A stretch of DNA of 64,000 nt. It comes from Norana najaformis (Eukaryota; Annelida; Clitellata; Crassiclitellata; Hormogastridae). The notes under the pieces are model-generated. The model ran no database searches. It saw only the letters and a program-made list of their open reading frames with translations, and was not told where the DNA came from. The DNA lies in contig OZ029929.1 of NCBI GenBank assembly GCA_964023275.1, positions 7,386,437 through 7,450,436 of the forward strand. Reading direction: 5' to 3'. A program made the position numbers and the translations under genes. This document shows positions 61,801 through 64,000 of this stretch, piece after piece (position 1 is the first letter of the stretch; each line of letters starts with the position of its first letter).

Positions 61801-64000
61801 GGATGACAGACCAGCATGTTATCTATTAAACAGGGTTGACAGACCAGCTTGTATTAACCATTAAACAGGGTTGACAGACCAGCATGTTATCTATTAAACA
61901 AGGTTGACAGACCAGCTTGTATTAACCATTAAACAGGGTTGACAGACCAGCATGTTAACCATTAAACTGTCGCAGTCATCTCATGCGCACTAAATATTCC
62001 TATGAAGACTGGTCAAACCGAAATGCATATTTTGAAAGCACTGTTTTGGTTCTTCTGTAGCCAATGTCTCGTGCAGTATCGACCACTTCAGCTGCGGAGA
62101 CAGCGGCAAATGTGTTCCGCTGGCATGGCGCTGTGATGGACATCCTGACTGTCAAAATGGATACGATGAAGTCGACTGTAAGTAACAAAACCAATTTAAA
62201 AGCCTTCATTGTTGTTATTGTTATCAGAAATTTGTATTGCGCCACTTCAAGAGACTAGTCAGTGGTTCAAAATGTTCATCCAAAAGAAACAATGTTCAGA
62301 TAACTAGAAGAGAATAAGTAAACAGGTGACTAGGAAGAGTCACCACTGGTGGACTCCCACACACATGTAGAGCCCAGCCGATGGATGCCAACCCAGAGAT
62401 GACAGTTGATGCAATATTCAGAGTTCATGGATTGCTTTGCATCGGATGAAGTCCCACAGCACATCTTAGCCTGATCATCCTGAGAACCTTCACAGATGGA
62501 AGAAGATACAGTGTCCATATATCTTCATTTTATAATGTAATTTATATGAGGCCACTTAATGGCGTCTGTAGATTAATCCCTTTCCCGCTTCACTCCCCTC
62601 ACCCTTCTTGAAATACAGTCTAAGATTGGATGGCATTTGAATGGCGCCTGTATAAACGGGTGATAAACGGGATTAAATACACGGTGCTTCTAAGTCTAAG
62701 AGGTTCTAAAAATGCAACGTATGTTGTGATAACATTTCTTTGTGGCACTGATTTATATGTAGAGTGCCTAGCTTTTAAAGTGCTTCCATGGTGGTTAGAC
62801 TGTAGCCAGGCTGCAGGCTGAGTTTTATAAAAATCCAGACTGAACACAGGAAAGATTGATTGTTATTGAGTTAGCAATTTAGCTCTAAGGTCCTTTTGAC
62901 CAGACTGTGCCGCAGAGAACCAGAATGGACAGAGGCATTTTAATTGCTTTTATTTTTAGTTAAGTTATGGGAATCAGGTTATTAACTGGTGTTGTGTCGA
63001 GATCAAGTGATATTTACTGCAGGAACTGGATGAGGGTTGGTTCCTAGGCACGACCAAAAGGTGAAGCACGTAGAGAGGCAAACGGCTGTGGTGTATGGCT
63101 TCTGGAGCTACATAAATAGGGAAGACAAGAAGAAGCAGAAGGATTTGCATATACTTTGTAACAAGTGTTGTTTTGAAGTTTAAAACTGTTTAAGTGTTAA
63201 GTTCTACACGAATTGTAATCATAAACTCCAAATTTCGAAAACACTACTTAAAAGCTAAGTGCAGGGTACCTGCTTATTCACAAGCGCTGCGTCAAGTCAG
63301 TGGGGTTGTCCAAAGATGCCTTGTCAAGAACCAAGTCTGGTTGCCAGAAGACTGGAGAGAGAAGGGGAAAGGAGCTATTAGAGTGGGTTGTGTTTAAGCT
63401 GAGAAAAATTGGAAGTGAAAGGCATAATGAGAAATTGTGACAAGATGTGAGATGTACTAAGTGATTGTAATACAGGTAATGTATTGAATGAGTGATCATT
63501 TGCACTGACAGTTGACTTTGTAAAGCACCATAGAAGTAGCTAGCTAGTTACGATGCCATCTAAATTTTTTTTACATTACATTGCACCTTATCTTGCATTT
63601 CGGAGGCCCTTACTTGAAAAGGCTCTGTGCAAATGCCAAAGCTTGTTTCATACACTGACAGCGACCTATCTTAATTAAAAGGCGCAATGTAGTTGTTACA
63701 ATACTTTGTATTGATGATGATGATGATGATGATGAGTTTTCTGCCCAAAGGCAGGTCCATTGGCTTATGCCACCCGCGGATGAGATGAGTGAGGTGGTTT
63801 CCTGTTGCCTTCCTCACGGACAATTGTGGGTTAGCAACTTGTCAAAGGTTGCTACGCAGTGGCTTGAGGCAGATTCGAACCTGCCACCCTCCGGTTACGA
63901 GGCACCGACCATACCACTACACCACCACGTACCACACTTTGTATTACCGTATTGTAATGTGTGTTGCAGGTGATCTGAGCAGATGCAAGGAGAGTGAGTT
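47690..64000 (+). CDS. LDL-receptor-family protein, 5' part (partial at window end)
   Basis: Coding exons 47690-47819, 52140-52271, 62061-62177 and 63970-64000 (cut by the window) are all phase 1 at their borders. The ATG at 47699 has the better context (A at -3, G at +4); one at 47690 is in frame. The N-terminus has a signal peptide with a hydrophobic core [16 protein letters not shown], then an acidic spacer. Counting from 47699, LDLa module 1 is about residues 48-84 (cysteines 48, 55, 60, 67, 73, 84; [16 protein letters not shown]). Module 2 is about 89-124 ([27 protein letters not shown]). A third starts with CKESEF. Each LDLa module binds calcium through its acidic DxSDE-type end. Phase 1-1 LDLa exons are typical of LDLR/VLDLR/LRP genes. 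Which member this is cannot be settled without the downstream EGF and beta-propeller exons. Further symmetrical exons inside the 9.8-kb intron could have been missed. Confidence 0.88.
48190..49935. other. LDLR-family intron 1, first half
   Basis: A palindromic patch around 48820-48880 (ATGATCATCTTGAAGG, CATGCTCATGATTATGA) and a CTTCTTTC-rich stretch at 49020-49260 are visible. No gene or named repeat recognised. Confidence 0.4.
49940..50190 (-). mobile_element. LINE 3' end, family C
   Basis: Starts with TTGTAATCGTAATTCCGAGA and contains CCAGCTTATTCACAGGCGCT and AGACAGCGTGGCAGC, the reverse complement of the 29640-29815 and 55330-55490 sequences. Confidence 0.8.
50191..50749. other. intronic sequence, no gene recognised
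   Basis: Unique-looking sequence. Reads such as TTGTAGCTTGGTTCGTTGAG suggest a possible old coding or repeat remnant, but nothing can be named. Confidence 0.3.
50750..51030 (-). mobile_element. tRNA-like SINE, family 3
   Basis: Partner of 36440-36740. On the - strand the head reads GGTCTGTTGGTCAATGACC with a B-box-like GCGGGTTTAACTC. Confidence 0.7.
51490..51540. repeat. (CAT)n/(GATCAT) microsatellite
   Basis: GATGATCATGATCATCGTCA then (CAT)n in LDLR-family intron 1. Confidence 0.85.
51680..51855. repeat. (CATA)n-rich microsatellite
   Basis: Imperfect CATA/CATG array about 300 bp upstream of the first LDLa exon. Confidence 0.85.
52350..52625. repeat. (GGAT)n-rich microsatellite
   Basis: GGAT array with interspersed GGCT/GGTT, about 80 bp after the LDLa exon 2 donor. 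Confidence 0.9.
53230..53400. repeat. (GGAT)n-rich microsatellite, second block
   Basis: Opens with GTAGATGGATTGGCTGGATA, which also occurs at 52405-52424. The two blocks therefore look like copies of one array. Confidence 0.85.
53401..55070. other. LDLR-family intron 2, unique-looking
   Basis: About 1.7 kb of AT-rich intron with a short (AT)n at 53768-53780. Nothing identifiable. Confidence 0.4.
55075..55500 (+). mobile_element. LINE 3' end, family C, longest copy
   Basis: Contains decayed ORF2 C-terminal coding sequence ([19 protein letters not shown], then [14 protein letters not shown]), then the 3' region TGACAGAGCGCCTGTGAATA and TCTCGAGATTACGATTATGA. The APPLWN and SFTDP peptides match LINE APAIWNSLP and FKS-KLKTHLF positions. 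Confidence 0.8.
55740..55985. repeat. (AT)n flanked by a 75-bp direct duplication
   Basis: CTAGTACATACTTGTAATTG (55739) and CTAGTACATAATTGTAATTG (55914) are repeated. CCACTTGGTGTTTCATTAAT occurs at 55857 and 55952. An (AT)n run of about 55 bp at 55797-55852 lies between the copies. Confidence 0.8.
57095..57540. repeat. 64-bp degenerate minisatellite
   Basis: About six copies of a unit containing ATTACCATTATGTTGCATTA, GGGTTGCATTTGATTACCAT and TGCATTACATTATGATTACA. Late copies are shortened. It lies in LDLR-family intron 2. Confidence 0.9.
57545..58875. other. LDLR-family intron 2, no gene recognised
   Basis: A GC-rich island at 57700-57835 has proline-rich frames on the + strand but no splice-consistent family match. 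Confidence 0.4.
58878..59022. repeat. (GGAA/GGGA)n purine tract
   Basis: Nearly pure purine strand of GGAAG/GGGAG units. Frames through it are low complexity. Confidence 0.9.
59935..59992 (-). mobile_element. tRNA-like sequence (SINE head or tRNA pseudogene)
   Basis: On the - strand: TTTGGTAGCGTGCTGAGCC (A-box) and GCGGGTTTGAGCC (B-box) at tRNA spacing. I could not form a clean 7-bp acceptor stem, so a functional tRNA gene is unlikely. Confidence 0.55.
60345..60610 (-). mobile_element. LINE reverse-transcriptase fragment
   Basis: The - strand reads [30 protein letters not shown] and [14 protein letters not shown]. These are the reverse-transcriptase fingers region ([25 protein letters not shown]). 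Short and decayed; intronic. Confidence 0.8.
60605..60915. repeat. (TATG)n-rich microsatellite
   Basis: Imperfect TATG array, intronic in the LDLR-family gene. Confidence 0.85.
61195..61430 (-). mobile_element. tRNA-derived SINE, family 2
   Basis: The body end TTTCTTAGCATTGGTATAT is at the left. On the - strand the head reads TTAATGGTTAACATGCTGGT (A-box side) and CTATGGTTCAAATGCCC (B-box side). The head joins the minisatellite at 61430. Confidence 0.8.
61425..61975. repeat. 32-bp minisatellite derived from SINE head
   Basis: About 17 copies of a unit of about 32 bp, GGTTGACAGACCAGCATGTT plus ATCCATTAAACA. Variants read AACCATTAAACA, and some copies have an insertion (CAGCTTGTATTAACC). The unit equals the A-box half of the family 2 SINE head at 61395-61430. 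Confidence 0.92.
62178..63190. other. LDLR-family intron 3, no gene recognised
   Basis: TTTGTATTGCGCCACTTCAA at 62232 may be a retroelement tail. Otherwise unique-looking. Confidence 0.35.
63195..63400 (-). mobile_element. LINE 3' end, family C, diverged
   Basis: Contains TGCTTATTCACAAGCGCTGC and AAGAACCAAGTCTGGTTGCC in the order seen at 50005-50090, more diverged than the other copies. Confidence 0.55.
63712..63945 (-). mobile_element. tRNA-derived SINE, family 4, full length
   Basis: On the - strand the head reads GTGGTGTAGTGGTATGGTCG (A-box) and GCAGGTTCGAATCTGCC (B-box, a good match with paired flanks). A body follows with GGCAACAGGAAACCACC, and the element ends in a (CAT)n tail at 63715-63735. 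It sits 25 bp upstream of the last LDLa exon in the window. Confidence 0.85.

Noticed and set aside
61425..61975. CRISPR-like regularly spaced repeats
   Set aside because: The units abut without unique spacers, and the DNA is clearly animal. It is a minisatellite.

Overview
The window is nuclear DNA from a multicellular animal. It contains spliced genes with GT-AG introns and short protein-coding exons, tRNA-derived SINEs, decayed non-LTR retrotransposons and a very high load of micro- and minisatellites. The five genes found are typical animal genes: NDNF, a MOSPD2-like CRAL-TRIO protein, VPS26C, BAG1 and an LDL-receptor-family protein. Compact introns (mostly 0.3-3 kb), (TATG)n/(CAGA)n/(GGAT)n repeats and retroelement tails ending in GCGCTATATAAA-like sequence suggest a marine invertebrate. 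The phylum cannot be fixed from the sequence alone.

Layout. Positions 1-18.8 kb hold no gene I can support. This part is repeats: a decayed LINE (1.4-2.5 kb) bracketed by a 350-bp direct repeat, SINE copies, several kilobases of tetranucleotide repeats, a perfect (CGGA)77 array, and long (TA)n tracts. From 18.8 to 22.0 kb lies a complete three-exon NDNF gene on the + strand. From 32.6 down to 23.3 kb is a seven-exon MOSPD2-like gene on the - strand, convergent with NDNF. Its introns carry a 36-bp minisatellite, a foldback structure, a 200-bp (TA)n tract and an inverted SINE pair. From 41.4 down to 34.8 kb is a complete nine-exon VPS26C gene (-). From 46.9 down to 42.5 kb is a complete six-exon BAG1 gene (-) with a LINE reverse-transcriptase fragment in its last intron. 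From 47.7 kb to the window edge is the 5' part of an LDL-receptor-family gene (+), head-to-head with BAG1. It has a signal-peptide exon, two complete LDLa exons and the start of a third, separated by introns of 4.3, 9.8 and 1.8 kb.

For every gene I joined the exons by reading splice sites and checking that the phase is conserved across each junction. Predicted lengths are NDNF 592 aa, MOSPD2-like 218 aa, VPS26C 295 aa and BAG1 201 aa. Family assignments come from remembered protein families; no search was run. The genes do not form one pathway. VPS26C (Retriever endosomal recycling) and an LDLR-family receptor are functionally related in general cell biology, but their adjacency here is only an observation.

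I see no new biological system. The most unusual material is repeat biology: minisatellites that appear to have grown out of identifiable local sequence (a VPS26C exon edge; the A-box half of a tRNA-SINE), nested inverted repeats, and a MOSPD2-like gene that stops before the MSP domain. Most long open frames in the window are translations of simple repeats and were rejected.
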